In this document: in pieces, positions 17,312-25,392 of the stretch
Layout of the letters: each line of letters begins with the position of its first letter
Position numbering within the stretch: position 1 is the stretch's first letter
From: a virus
Direction: 5' to 3' (one strand)
Virus record (IMG/VR): IMGVR_UViG_3300009169_000006
Coordinates: 1-41,303 of that record
Length of the DNA stretch: 41,303 nt
Position numbers and translations under genes: made by a program
The notes under the pieces: generated by a model
Told to the model about the DNA's origin: nothing
What the model saw: only the letters and a program-made list of their open reading frames with translations
Databases searched by the model: none

Positions 17312-17336
17312 GGAAGACTGAAAGTCTGACGTCTTC
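17312..17336 (+). promoter_or_regulatory. Leader element copy B (before 17348)
   Basis: GGAA, hairpin GACT-gaa-AGTC, TGACGT, CTTC; then AG and the Shine-Dalgarno AAGGAAG with the ATG two bases later. The outer GAAGAC/GTCTTC can also pair (6 bp), so two alternative folds exist. This is one of six good copies of the element. Confidence 0.65.
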
Positions 17337-17347
17337 AGAAGGAAGCC

Positions 17348-17530
17348 ATGGAAATCAAAGATATCGTCTCTATTACAATACCCAAAGGTACATTAACATA
17401 CTCATTCAATATCCCTGTTGGAGCAACTCTTGGAGAAGCGTTTGATGCTTGCTTTGAATGCCTTAACACAATATTGGATATGCAAAAGAAGGCTATTCAG
17501 AAACCAGAAGAAAAAGCAGGTGATGAATGA
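17348..17530 (+). CDS. Small protein (60 aa), unknown function
   Basis: MEIKDIVSITIPKGTLTYSF followed by VGATLGEAFDACFECLNTIL and a charged tail. Start chosen because leader copy B and AAGGAAG lie directly in front. It is coupled to the next gene by an ATGA overlap. Predicted as two strands and a long helix. Its place at the head of the adhesion module suggests a virion or chaperone role, but nothing specific is recognised. Confidence 0.55.
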   Translation: MEIKDIVSITIPKGTLTYSFNIPVGATLGEAFDACFECLNTILDMQKKAIQKPEEKAGDE

Positions 17531-17874
17531 GCTTACAAAATAAGGTCACACCACTAGCTCTACAGCTTATTGGAGCACCATTCACTGGAGCATGGCAGTT
17601 ACTATACCCAGGATTCGAACAACCTATATTCATGATTCGCATAATCAACGATTCAGATGTTGGATTACTTGTCAGTTATGACTCTGCTGATGCTGGCCAA
17701 GTTGAAAATGACTACGTAGCTGAAAATGACACTATCCAGATATATTTCCAAGCTAATGCTCAACCTAACTATGCACCTGCCAATTTAAGTCAAGGACGCA
17801 AAGTCTGGATTCGTAGTATAGGTGCTGGTGGTGCAGGTTTAGTAGCATGTACAGGTTATACGAGTTACAGGTGA
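17527..17874 (+). CDS. Small beta-rich virion protein, paralogue 1 of 3 (115 aa)
   Basis: Contains IRIINDSDVGLLVSYDSADAG, VENDYVAENDTIQIYF and RKVWIRSIGAGG near the end. The arrangement (strand, N-D/N-S, L-V-S-Y-D, then D-Y-x-A-x-N-D-T, then a W/V-x-x strand) recurs in the next two genes, so the three are duplicates. Composition is typical of surface or tail attachment proteins. Translationally coupled to the gene before it. Confidence 0.55.
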   Translation: MSLQNKVTPLALQLIGAPFTGAWQLLYPGFEQPIFMIRIINDSDVGLLVSYDSADAGQVENDYVAENDTIQIYFQANAQPNYAPANLSQGRKVWIRSIGAGGAGLVACTGYTSYR

Positions 17875-17878
17875 AATA

Positions 17879-18232
17879 ATGAACCATAATTCGTATGTTA
17901 ATCCAATATTCTTTGATGCTATTGCATTAGCTGATCTTACAGGTGCATTTACTGCTATTAATGTACCACTAGATCAACCAGCATTCTATTTATCCATAAA
18001 AAACGTCTCTAATTATGCAATTGTTATTTCGTATGATGGAATCGCAGCAAATGATTATATCCCTGCTAACGACACTTTCAATATAGATACGGACACTATG
18101 TTCAACAGGGAGAAGTTAACAACTCCTTTATGGCCTGTTGGAACAATTGTATATGCAGCAGTGCTAGATTTTCCATTTCTGAAACCACCTGTTGGAGTTA
18201 TCTCAGTATCTGGATTTACAAGTTTTACATGA
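17879..18232 (+). CDS. Small beta-rich virion protein, paralogue 2 of 3 (117 aa)
   Basis: Contains FYLSIKNVSNYAIVISYDGI, NDYIPANDTFNIDTD and VGTIVYAAVLDFPF, and ends SVSGFTSFT. These segments line up with IRIINDS...VSYD, NDYVAENDT and GYTSYR of the product at 17527. It probably has the same jelly-roll or sandwich fold and the same role in the tail tip or capsid surface. Confidence 0.55.
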   Translation: MNHNSYVNPIFFDAIALADLTGAFTAINVPLDQPAFYLSIKNVSNYAIVISYDGIAANDYIPANDTFNIDTDTMFNREKLTTPLWPVGTIVYAAVLDFPFLKPPVGVISVSGFTSFT

Positions 18233-18244
18233 TAAAGGAGCAAT

Positions 18245-18628
18245 ATGGCAAATACGATGACAGCAATGAGAGCAACACATGATCCTATTAGGGAATTGAT
18301 ATGGAGCGAAATTGGATTTGATTGGACCCCAATAGATACTCCACTAACTCATCCAGCTCGATTAGTAGTTTTACAAAATTGGACTGATTCAGATCTCATG
18401 ATTAGTACGAAGTGGACTGATCTTCTAATAGATCCAGATTATGGAGAGATTGCCCTTAAGGCCAGTTCTCATCGCGTACTTGATATAAGTTCAAATAACT
18501 TTTCTACGCAAACTGGTGGCATCTTTGCCTATCCAGCAGGTACTCAGTTTTGGGTTAGATGGATAGATATTGCGCCTACAATCCAAAGTCTTTATCTGGA
18601 AGTTATTTATGGGGAAGATTTATTATGA
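18245..18628 (+). CDS. Small beta-rich virion protein, paralogue 3 of 3 (127 aa)
   Basis: Contains ARLVVLQNWTDSDLMISTKWT, ASSHRVLDISSNN and AGTQFWVRWIDI. It follows the layout of the two previous genes but has diverged furthest, with WT in place of the YD of LVSYD. Ribosome-binding site AAAGGAG. Its stop overlaps the next gene's ATG (ATGA). Confidence 0.5.
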   Translation: MANTMTAMRATHDPIRELIWSEIGFDWTPIDTPLTHPARLVVLQNWTDSDLMISTKWTDLLIDPDYGEIALKASSHRVLDISSNNFSTQTGGIFAYPAGTQFWVRWIDIAPTIQSLYLEVIYGEDLL

Positions 18629-19917
18629 GCCAAATAACCTTTTTTAATGGTTTCGGACCTGTACCACCTGGAGCAGTTCTTAGAGTTAATACTCCAGCAG
18701 GATTTGCAACACCTGACGCTGGTGGAATAATCAATCTTAATCCAGGTGCAAACATTATTACGAGAGGTAATAATGCCCATTCACTTTCCGTTGAAGTAAC
18801 AGATTCTATATATTTACCAGCGACTGAAGGTCCTGATGGCACTGGACTATCAAAAGGCGTATATGGGATAGAAGACACAAGAGTACTTCATACTATGGGC
18901 GGCTTAGCCCTTAGGAATGTTTTTGTAGGATTTAGAGCTGGCAATCTTAATGCTGGCCTTGTAGGAGAGGGTAATACATCTTGTGGTACTCAGTCTTTGG
19001 CTCTTTTAACTTCTGGTAATGGGAATTGTGCTTTTGGAGCTTCATCGTTATCTACAAACGACGTAGGGTTCAACAATTGCGCATATGGTGACGGGTCTCT
19101 TGCTGCAAATATTGATGGAGAAAACAATTGCGCATATGGTCATTTGTCATTATTTAGTAATTCAAGCGGATCGAGGAACATATCGATTGGTAGCGCTTCT
19201 TCTTTCGATATGGATATTGATGCTAATGATAATATAGTTATCGGAAACCGTGGAAATACTGGGATCAACAATACTATTATTATAGGTGATAGTGCCAGTC
19301 AAGATGCCAACTATCAAGCAGGAATATATCAAAAGACTGTTGGCACTACAAACGAAAATGTGGTTATAGACAGCGTAGGTAAACTTGGTACTTCTGGACC
19401 AGTTTGCGGGTCTTATGGATTCCTAGCAACAATAGATGCTGATCTTCCAGCAAATCTGGCTCCGCACTTTGGATATTTCCTAGGAAGAGGCGTATTTGCG
19501 TTAACGCCAAAATACGATAATTCACTCGGTGCGTTCTATATAGGCGATGCTATTTTAGAAGCAAGTTATACAGCTCCAATAACTGGATTGTATTCTTTCA
19601 CATATAATCTTGTTTTGCACAATGTGAAAGTAACCAATTCTACTAACTGCTGGATGCTACTTGGAACAGGTATAGTTGGACAGCCTGGCGCATTTGCTTC
19701 ATGGTCACCTTATTACATGGGGGCAGGTAATCAAATAGGTTCAGCAAATCAAGCAACTTTAAGAGGTATGTACTCTTTTACTCAACAAATTTATTTAACA
19801 ATCGGTCAGCAGGTTTTATTTAGATTCTTTCCATATGCTGCAAACATGGGTTCTGAAACAGCAGATCTAGGGCTGGGTCAATATACAAGTATTTCAGGAT
19901 ATTTAGTTCACACATAA
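18625..19917 (+). CDS. Tail fibre with YadA-head-like repeats and C1q-like tip (430 aa)
   Basis: I choose the ATG at 18625, which overlaps the upstream stop and follows GGGGAAG. Residues about 115-200 carry repeats of the type N-x-x-x-G-x-x-[SA]-L (GNTSCGTQSLALL, GNCAFGASSLST, NNCAYGDGSLAAN, NNCAYGHLSLFSN), the left-handed beta-roll of trimeric YadA heads. Then comes NYQAGIYQKTVGTTNENVVI and DSVGKLGT, a known fibre linker motif. The last 130 residues (ALTPKYDNSLGAFY, TAPITGLYSFTYNL) resemble a C1q-like jelly roll. It is likely a trimeric receptor-binding fibre. Confidence 0.65.
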   Translation: MSQITFFNGFGPVPPGAVLRVNTPAGFATPDAGGIINLNPGANIITRGNNAHSLSVEVTDSIYLPATEGPDGTGLSKGVYGIEDTRVLHTMGGLALRNVFVGFRAGNLNAGLVGEGNTSCGTQSLALLTSGNGNCAFGASSLSTNDVGFNNCAYGDGSLAANIDGENNCAYGHLSLFSNSSGSRNISIGSASSFDMDIDANDNIVIGNRGNTGINNTIIIGDSASQDANYQAGIYQKTVGTTNENVVIDSVGKLGTSGPVCGSYGFLATIDADLPANLAPHFGYFLGRGVFALTPKYDNSLGAFYIGDAILEASYTAPITGLYSFTYNLVLHNVKVTNSTNCWMLLGTGIVGQPGAFASWSPYYMGAGNQIGSANQATLRGMYSFTQQIYLTIGQQVLFRFFPYAANMGSETADLGLGQYTSISGYLVHT

Positions 19918-19932
19918 TAGTTTAATTATAAA

Positions 19933-19959
19933 GGAAGTTCGTCAGAACTGACGTTCTTC
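19933..19959 (+). promoter_or_regulatory. Leader element copy C (before 19973)
   Basis: GGAA, hairpin GTTC-gtca-GAAC, TGACGTT, CTTC; then AAG and AAGGAAG before the ATG. The GAAC arm can pair with the upstream GTTC or with the GTTC just downstream, and CTTC can pair with GAAG on either side, so the Shine-Dalgarno could be exposed or masked. Confidence 0.65.
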
Positions 19960-19972
19960 AAGAAGGAAGAAA

Positions 19973-20524
19973 ATGCCTAAATTATACACAAAAAGAGTGG
20001 CGTACGGATTAACACCACCTAATATTAATATAGTAGAATCTCCAAAACAAGCGTTTAGTGATCCTACAGTTAATGATCGTTATGATGCAGGTCAATTATG
20101 GCTTAACCAGACTGATAATACTGCTTGGCTATTAGTATCATATACGGGTGGTATACCTATTTGGATCCAGATAGATAATTCGAACATCACTGGAGTAGCT
20201 TGGGTTATATCAGCGAATAATGCTATAGCAGCTGCAAATAACACTGGTTATATAGTAACTGGCAACCCACCGGCAATTACATTACCTGCAAATTCACCAG
20301 TTGGAACCATTATCCAAGTAGTTGGAAGAGGCGCAAATAACTGGCAAATACTTACAAATGCAGGACAACGCATTGTATTCAATGGTGTTACTAGTCTTGC
20401 AGGTGCTGGTGTTCGATTAGTAGCTACACATGCAGGTGATACATTAACACTTACTACAACAGTTGCAGACGTAGAATTTACCGTAATACAAACAAATGAC
20501 AACCTTAACCTTATCACTGTTTAA
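19973..20524 (+). CDS. Fibre-associated protein with shared C-terminal domain (183 aa)
   Basis: The N-terminal 75 residues include AGQLWLNQTDNTAWLLVSYTGG, a motif seen in fibre and collar proteins. The C-terminal 105 residues (WVISANNAIAAANNTGYIV ... LPANSPVGTIIQVVGRGANNWQI ... TNDNLNLITV) match the C-terminal domains of the next two genes: gap-free L-P-A-x-S-x-V-G, V-x-G-x-G-x-x-x-W-x-I and a final N-L-x-x-[IV]-x-V. It is likely a tip or cap domain that can be swapped between fibres. Confidence 0.6.
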   Translation: MPKLYTKRVAYGLTPPNINIVESPKQAFSDPTVNDRYDAGQLWLNQTDNTAWLLVSYTGGIPIWIQIDNSNITGVAWVISANNAIAAANNTGYIVTGNPPAITLPANSPVGTIIQVVGRGANNWQILTNAGQRIVFNGVTSLAGAGVRLVATHAGDTLTLTTTVADVEFTVIQTNDNLNLITV

Positions 20525-20550
20525 GGAAGCACATACGTGCTGACTTCTTC
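20525..20550 (+). promoter_or_regulatory. Leader element copy D (before 20565)
   Basis: GGAA, hairpin GCAC-atac-GTGC, TGACTT, CTTC; then AC and AAAGGAAT before the ATG at 20565. It begins within a base or two of the previous gene's stop, so it fills the whole gap between the two fibre genes. Confidence 0.65.
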
Positions 20551-20564
20551 ACAAAGGAATAACT

Positions 20565-22301
20565 ATGCCTTTTTTAAATATGACAAATAACTACCAATCA
20601 AGTAAATACATCGTAGACGTTGCTGGCGATACCCCATTTGCAACTATACAGTCAGCTATTGACCAAGTGTTAATAGATTTTGGTGGTGCGCCAGCAGCTG
20701 GCGTTAATATTGAAATTAGACCAGGTACATATACAGAAAACCTCATTCTCGATAACAACATCAACCTTAGTGGATGTACTGATGTTATCGGAACAGGCAC
20801 AGCTGGTTCAGCGATTGCTCAAGTTGTTATTGATGGTATCCATTTCCCTCCAGGAACAGGCTCAATAGTATTTTCTAATATTAAGTTCGTTACTGCGACA
20901 TCTGTTTTATCTGAAGTAGCAGCAGATTCAACCAATATAGCATTCTACAACTGCGTTTTCGCTTGTGCTAATGGATATGTCTGTGATCTTCTTAATTACA
21001 CTGGTGATATTACTTTTGAGTCTTGCAGTGATATCTCGGCAGACAATGGTATTGTTAACAATACAGGTGGTTCTGCAGTCGATGTTAAAGACTCGCAACT
21101 TGGAGCCACTGGTCATACCCTATCTTTAACAGGTCCAACAAGAATATTTAACAGTCGTATATTCTGTCCAGTGTCGTTTACAACTGCTACAGCAGTCGCA
21201 CAAATACAAGATTCGACCATTGATGCATTGATTACAATAGATAATCTTGCTGATGTTTCTATCTATAACTCGTATTTGCACAATACCGCAGCATGTATTA
21301 CTACCGCTTCAGCCGTAGGCACTCCATTAAAACTCGGTAACGTTGTCATTGATACCCCTGTAGTTGGCGATGCTATTGAAGGTACTGGTTCAATTAGCAT
21401 GGGTGGTGTAGTTTACATGGAAACTTCAGCCATAGCAGGAACTTTGACAGTATCTACACTTGATGTATTAGCTTCAAGTTTGCTTCGCACCTATGGCAAT
21501 ATTGAGATGCCTGCAACGAATGCAGCAGGATCTAGAGGCGTACTATATCTTGATGCTGCTCCATTTGTTCAATCTCTAGGTACAAACAACACTTTTGTAG
21601 GTGAAGAAGCTGCCAATCTTACTTTGACAGTTGCCAATGCTACAGATGACACTGCACTTGGATATCAAGCCCTTCATCACGTTACCACGGGGCAACAGAA
21701 TACAAGCATTGGGTCTTCAAGCCTTCATATTACAACTGGGTCAAACAACGTCGCAATCGGATATAATGCGGGTTCTGCTTTAGTAGCGGCTGAATCTGGC
21801 AATATCATGATTGACTCCGTTGGTGTGATTGGAGATGCAACAACTACTAGAATTGGTACGGCACAAACAGCTAACTACCAAGCAGGCATCTATCAAGCTA
21901 CAAGTGGTGCGGTAAAAGAAGTCGTATATGTGGATAATACGGGCAAACTCTCATCTTCTAACCTTGGTGTTGCTCAATGGACTACAGCAACAGCATCGCT
22001 TAATGCTGCTGTAAATACTGCTTACCTCGTTAAGATGGCTATACCAGGGTTGTGTACAATAACGCTTCCAGCCGTATCGGCAGTTGGTGACGTTATCGAA
22101 ATAACTGGATATACCGTAGGTGGCTGGTTACTAGCTCAAGGTGCTTTGCAGCAGGTCAACTTTATTGCAGCTTCGACTACTTTGGGTGCTGGTGGCTCAT
22201 TAGCTTCAACACAGCGTTATGACAGTATCAAGATCGTATGTGTTACTGCAAACACTGATTGGAACGTGCTTTCATCGTCGGGAAACATCACAATCGTTTA
22301 A
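20565..22301 (+). CDS. Tail fibre/spike: beta-helix, YadA-like repeats and shared C-terminal domain (578 aa)
   Basis: Residues about 15-75 (DTPFATIQSAIDQVLIDFGG ... IRPGTYTENLIL) are a pectin-lyase-type beta-helix start, followed by helix-like rungs to about residue 330. Residues 340-405 (NTFVGEEAANL, DTALGYQALHHV, NTSIGSSSLHIT, NNVAIGYNAGSA) are YadA-head-like repeats. NYQAGIYQATSG and DNTGKLSSS form the linker. The last 105 residues share the C-terminal domain of its neighbours. No catalytic residues for a depolymerase can be claimed. It is probably a trimeric spike. Confidence 0.65.
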   Translation: MPFLNMTNNYQSSKYIVDVAGDTPFATIQSAIDQVLIDFGGAPAAGVNIEIRPGTYTENLILDNNINLSGCTDVIGTGTAGSAIAQVVIDGIHFPPGTGSIVFSNIKFVTATSVLSEVAADSTNIAFYNCVFACANGYVCDLLNYTGDITFESCSDISADNGIVNNTGGSAVDVKDSQLGATGHTLSLTGPTRIFNSRIFCPVSFTTATAVAQIQDSTIDALITIDNLADVSIYNSYLHNTAACITTASAVGTPLKLGNVVIDTPVVGDAIEGTGSISMGGVVYMETSAIAGTLTVSTLDVLASSLLRTYGNIEMPATNAAGSRGVLYLDAAPFVQSLGTNNTFVGEEAANLTLTVANATDDTALGYQALHHVTTGQQNTSIGSSSLHITTGSNNVAIGYNAGSALVAAESGNIMIDSVGVIGDATTTRIGTAQTANYQAGIYQATSGAVKEVVYVDNTGKLSSSNLGVAQWTTATASLNAAVNTAYLVKMAIPGLCTITLPAVSAVGDVIEITGYTVGGWLLAQGALQQVNFIAASTTLGAGGSLASTQRYDSIKIVCVTANTDWNVLSSSGNITIV

Positions 22302-22315
22302 TATAAGGAACTACA

Positions 22316-22915
22316 ATGGCAACACAAAACTCAATTAATAATCATGCATATACACTTGTTACAGACACTGCTATTACAGCAGATACAGGTAATATCACAG
22401 CTACACTGGGTAATATAGTTATCACCAATGGTATGTTGTCAGTTGGGGGTGTAACTGGAACCGATGGTCAGGTCTTACTAGCAGCGACAGCGGCAAACCC
22501 AGCTTGGGGGTCTATTTCAGCTGGTTCTGGTATAACTGTCACTCCAGGTGTTAATACTTTGTCTATAGCATCAACAGTAGTACCAGGTATTAGCTGGTCT
22601 CAAGTTGGTGTTGATGGTGCATTAGTAGTTGATACTGGAATCGTTAACAGCAAGGCAGCCTTGTTGACAATGTCACTACCTGCCGTATCGCCTATTAACT
22701 CCATAGTCAAAATAGTAGGTTGGGGTGCCGGAGGATGGATAATAACCCAGGCAGCTAACCAACAGATATTATTTGGCAATACTAATACAACATTAGGCGC
22801 TGGTGGCTCACTTGCCTCAAGTAATGCTGGAGACACAGTAGAGCTTATATGTGTAGTTGCAGACTTAGTATGGCGTGTCATGACAGGACCTGTTGGCAAT
22901 CTGACAGTTGTATAA
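22316..22915 (+). CDS. Fibre protein with MATxN-type N-terminus and shared C-terminal domain (199 aa)
   Basis: The N-terminus MATQNSINN resembles the MATNNAIN anchor of the six genes downstream. The middle has GTDGQVLLAATAANPAWGSI, a frequent fibre motif. The C-terminal 105 residues (MSLPAVSPINSIVKIVGWGAGGW ... VGNLTVV) match those of the two previous genes. It therefore combines parts of both neighbouring groups. Ribosome-binding site AAGGAA. Confidence 0.6.
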   Translation: MATQNSINNHAYTLVTDTAITADTGNITATLGNIVITNGMLSVGGVTGTDGQVLLAATAANPAWGSISAGSGITVTPGVNTLSIASTVVPGISWSQVGVDGALVVDTGIVNSKAALLTMSLPAVSPINSIVKIVGWGAGGWIITQAANQQILFGNTNTTLGAGGSLASSNAGDTVELICVVADLVWRVMTGPVGNLTVV

Positions 22916-22934
22916 TTGAAACAAATATATAATT

Positions 22935-22972
22935 AAGCCCCTGGATGCATCATGGCTGAAGGGGGCTTTTTT
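22935..22972 (+). terminator. Intrinsic terminator after the fibre genes
   Basis: AGCCCC (22936-22941) pairs with GGGGCT (22962-22967) and is followed by a run of six T. It separates the fibre genes from the six C1q-like genes, which therefore depend on readthrough or on their own promoter. Confidence 0.75.
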
Positions 22973-22984
22973 AAAAGGTGAAAC

Positions 22985-23455
22985 ATGGCAACAAACAATG
23001 CGATTAACAACCCAAAGATCATGTTCTTTGCATATCTTAATGCATCGACTGGAGCGGTTACTGGTGACGCTACAGTATACTCAATAGCTTACGATCGAGT
23101 CTTATATGACTCAACTGCCAGCATGAACTTAGCTACTGGAGCATATCTGGTACCAAAAACAGGCAAATATTTTCTAACATTTACAACGCTTCTAGGTGGT
23201 CTAGCAGCTCATACATCAGCTAATTATTATATGTCAGTTGCTGGCGTTTTGGATTGGAATGGTGCCCTTATAAATCCAGGAGTTGTTGATCAAGCTGGTT
23301 TATTAAGTTTAACTGATGCGGCGATAGTTAATTTAACTGCTGGTCAATCCGTTATAGTGACAGGGAACGTAGCAGGCGGAGCTAAATCAGTTACCATACA
23401 ATCAGGCGGCGCAGCTAGTCCTCAATCATGGTTTTGCGGATTCTTAATTGATTAA
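22985..23455 (+). CDS. C1q-like small adhesin, paralogue 1 of 6 (156 aa)
   Basis: First of six tandem genes sharing the N-terminal octapeptide MATNNAIN and a C1q/TNF-like jelly-roll pattern: FFAYLNASTGAVTGD, an aromatic strand before TGKYFLTFTTLLGG, and a final AGGAKSVTIQSGG...WFCGFLI. The conserved tag is probably a docking peptide for the virion, while the body varies. Expected to be a trimeric surface adhesin; enzymatic motifs are absent. Ribosome-binding site AAAGGTG. Confidence 0.6.
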   Translation: MATNNAINNPKIMFFAYLNASTGAVTGDATVYSIAYDRVLYDSTASMNLATGAYLVPKTGKYFLTFTTLLGGLAAHTSANYYMSVAGVLDWNGALINPGVVDQAGLLSLTDAAIVNLTAGQSVIVTGNVAGGAKSVTIQSGGAASPQSWFCGFLID

Positions 23456-23464
23456 GGAGATATT

Positions 23465-23932
23465 ATGGCAACAAATAACGCAGTTAATTTTAAAAAACCA
23501 TTTCCATCGTTTTACGCGTATGCAAGTGCTGATGTGGCAAATGTAACTGGTGATGGTACAGTTGTGACTCTTCCTCTGAATAGTACATTACATAATGTTA
23601 CAACATCCTATAGCACGGCTACGTACACATTCACTGCCGATAGAACAGGCAAATTTTTAGTAGCATCGCAGCTATTTCTAGGTGAGCTTGTGGGTCATTC
23701 TTCTGTGGATTTCACTATAGTTACAACAGCTAGAAACTATGCTGTTACTGCAAATTTGACACCTATGGCAAGTGGCGCAACAACAGTATGCGGATTCCAA
23801 AACATAGCTCTGGTAGATATGACAGCAGGAGACACTTTGTATTTGACGGCTGCATGCGGTGGAGGTGGAAAAACGGTAGATCTTATAGGTCTAAAATATT
23901 ACTCATATTTATCATGTAGCTATATAGGTTAA
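23465..23932 (+). CDS. C1q-like small adhesin, paralogue 2 of 6 (155 aa)
   Basis: Starts MATNNAVNFKK, has FYAYASADVANVTGDGTV, DRTGKFLVASQLFLGEL and a C-terminal CGGGGKTVDLIGL. Same layout as the flanking paralogues, with AV in place of AI in the tag. It is separated from its neighbours by only 9 nt on each side, each gap carrying AAGGAG. Confidence 0.6.
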   Translation: MATNNAVNFKKPFPSFYAYASADVANVTGDGTVVTLPLNSTLHNVTTSYSTATYTFTADRTGKFLVASQLFLGELVGHSSVDFTIVTTARNYAVTANLTPMASGATTVCGFQNIALVDMTAGDTLYLTAACGGGGKTVDLIGLKYYSYLSCSYIG

Positions 23933-23941
23933 GGAGAAACC

Positions 23942-24412
23942 ATGGCAACAAACAATGCAATAAATCAGCATAAACCTATCCCTTTATTTTTTGCATATAT
24001 GGCTGCATCAACAGGAGCAGTCACAGGTGATGGGACAACTGTTAAGGTACCATACGATTCAACATTATTTAATGATGGAAGTTTCAACACAGCGACCTAT
24101 GAATTCATAGCACCAAGTAACGGTATATATTTATTGAATACTGGAATTATTGCTGATAATGCTAACGGCAAAACGTCTGCAGGGATTCAGTTTTATATAA
24201 ATGGCGTCCTTTTCAACGCATATGGCTGTAACCCTAATTTAATAACAGTAGGCGGATCATATAGTAAGAACGTTAACTGTATTGTTGAAATGACTGCTGC
24301 ACAATCAGCATACCTTATTTTTTATGTAGCAGGTGGCGCTAAAAACTGTGCAATTATTAGTGCAGGCGCTGCTAACCCAAGAACGTGGTTCTCAGCAACT
24401 CTAATAGGATGA
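23942..24412 (+). CDS. C1q-like small adhesin, paralogue 3 of 6 (156 aa)
   Basis: Starts MATNNAINQHK, has FFAYMAASTGAVTGDGTTV, a PSNGIYLLNTGII strand pair and AGGAKNCAIISAG near the end. The segment MAASTGAVTGDGT is closest to paralogue 1. Its TGA stop is one of few TGA stops in the window. Confidence 0.6.
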   Translation: MATNNAINQHKPIPLFFAYMAASTGAVTGDGTTVKVPYDSTLFNDGSFNTATYEFIAPSNGIYLLNTGIIADNANGKTSAGIQFYINGVLFNAYGCNPNLITVGGSYSKNVNCIVEMTAAQSAYLIFYVAGGAKNCAIISAGAANPRTWFSATLIG

Positions 24413-24414
24413 CT

Positions 24415-24900
24415 ATGGCAACAAATAACGCAATAAACCAAATCGGCGTGCTGCCTTCATTTATGGCTGTTCAAAATGCCGACCAAGCAAGCGTGACTGG
24501 TGATGGGAGTGTTTACGTACCACAATTTACTAATGTTGTTTATAATGCAACAAGTTCATTTGATGGAACTTCTACTTTTACTGCACCACTAACAGGCAAA
24601 TATTGTTTCGGTGTCCATTTTCAATTTACAAATGTAGCAGCTGGTATGACTATTGGATATTGTCAGTTAATTACTACATTAGCTACATATAATTTATTTT
24701 TTTTAAACCCAGGAACTATGAGAGCCGCTAACAATATACTTACAATACAAAATTCTATTATAGTGCCTATGACTGCTACTAATACAGCATCATTAAATAT
24801 TGCCTTTTTGAATGGTGCAAAAGCAGTAACTATACAAGGAGCAACAGCAGCGGCATCAAGAACTCCATTCTTCAGCGGTTATATGATTTCAGGAATTTAA
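24415..24900 (+). CDS. C1q-like small adhesin, paralogue 4 of 6 (161 aa)
   Basis: The start is set at the conserved MATNNAIN (24415), two bases after the previous stop, instead of an in-frame codon at 24385 inside the previous gene. It has FMAVQNADQASVTGDGSVY, LTGKYCFGVHFQF and FLNGAKAVTIQGATAA. It is the only copy without a clear AAGGAG in front, the nearest being AGGATG in the previous coding sequence. Confidence 0.6.
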   Translation: MATNNAINQIGVLPSFMAVQNADQASVTGDGSVYVPQFTNVVYNATSSFDGTSTFTAPLTGKYCFGVHFQFTNVAAGMTIGYCQLITTLATYNLFFLNPGTMRAANNILTIQNSIIVPMTATNTASLNIAFLNGAKAVTIQGATAAASRTPFFSGYMISGI

Positions 24901-24910
24901 CGGAGAAACT

Positions 24911-25384
24911 ATGGCAACAAATAATGCAATAAATTATAGACCAATATCATGGTTCGTTTACCCAAGTATAGACACCGACGATCAAACTGGTGATGGCACT
25001 GGGATAAGTCCTTTTTTTGATACGACTAAGTTTTTAATTGGTGGAGCTACTTTTTTTGGTCATCAAATTGGTGCGCCTGTTGCTGGATATTACATGATTA
25101 ATGCACAAGTTACGTTTGGAAATGTCGCAGCTCATACAGCAGCGAGCATCAATATATTGAATACAACAACGGGAGAACAATCAACTCCATGCGAATGTAA
25201 TCCGTCTGTTTTGAAAGATTCAAGTGATAAGTTCATGTTAAGCACACAGGCTGTTTTTTATTTAAATGTAGGTGATTTTATAGGTGTTACATGCGTTGTT
25301 AGTGGTGGAGCTAAAACGGTTGATTTATTGAGTGGTATCGCTAGTGAACCATTAACATGGTTTTCAGGGGCAATTTTAATATAA
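24911..25384 (+). CDS. C1q-like small adhesin, paralogue 5 of 6 (157 aa)
   Basis: Starts MATNNAINYRPI, has FVYPSIDTDDQTGDGTG, APVAGYYMINAQVTFGN and SGGAKTVDLLSGI before WFSGAILI. It fits the C1q-like strand order of the others but has diverged in the first strand. Ribosome-binding site CGGAGA. Confidence 0.6.
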   Translation: MATNNAINYRPISWFVYPSIDTDDQTGDGTGISPFFDTTKFLIGGATFFGHQIGAPVAGYYMINAQVTFGNVAAHTAASINILNTTTGEQSTPCECNPSVLKDSSDKFMLSTQAVFYLNVGDFIGVTCVVSGGAKTVDLLSGIASEPLTWFSGAILI

Positions 25385-25392
25385 GGGAAAAC

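Noticed and set aside
20565-22301. Polysaccharide depolymerase activity of the beta-helix spike
   Set aside because: The fold is plausible, but I see no catalytic residue pattern that would support an enzymatic claim.
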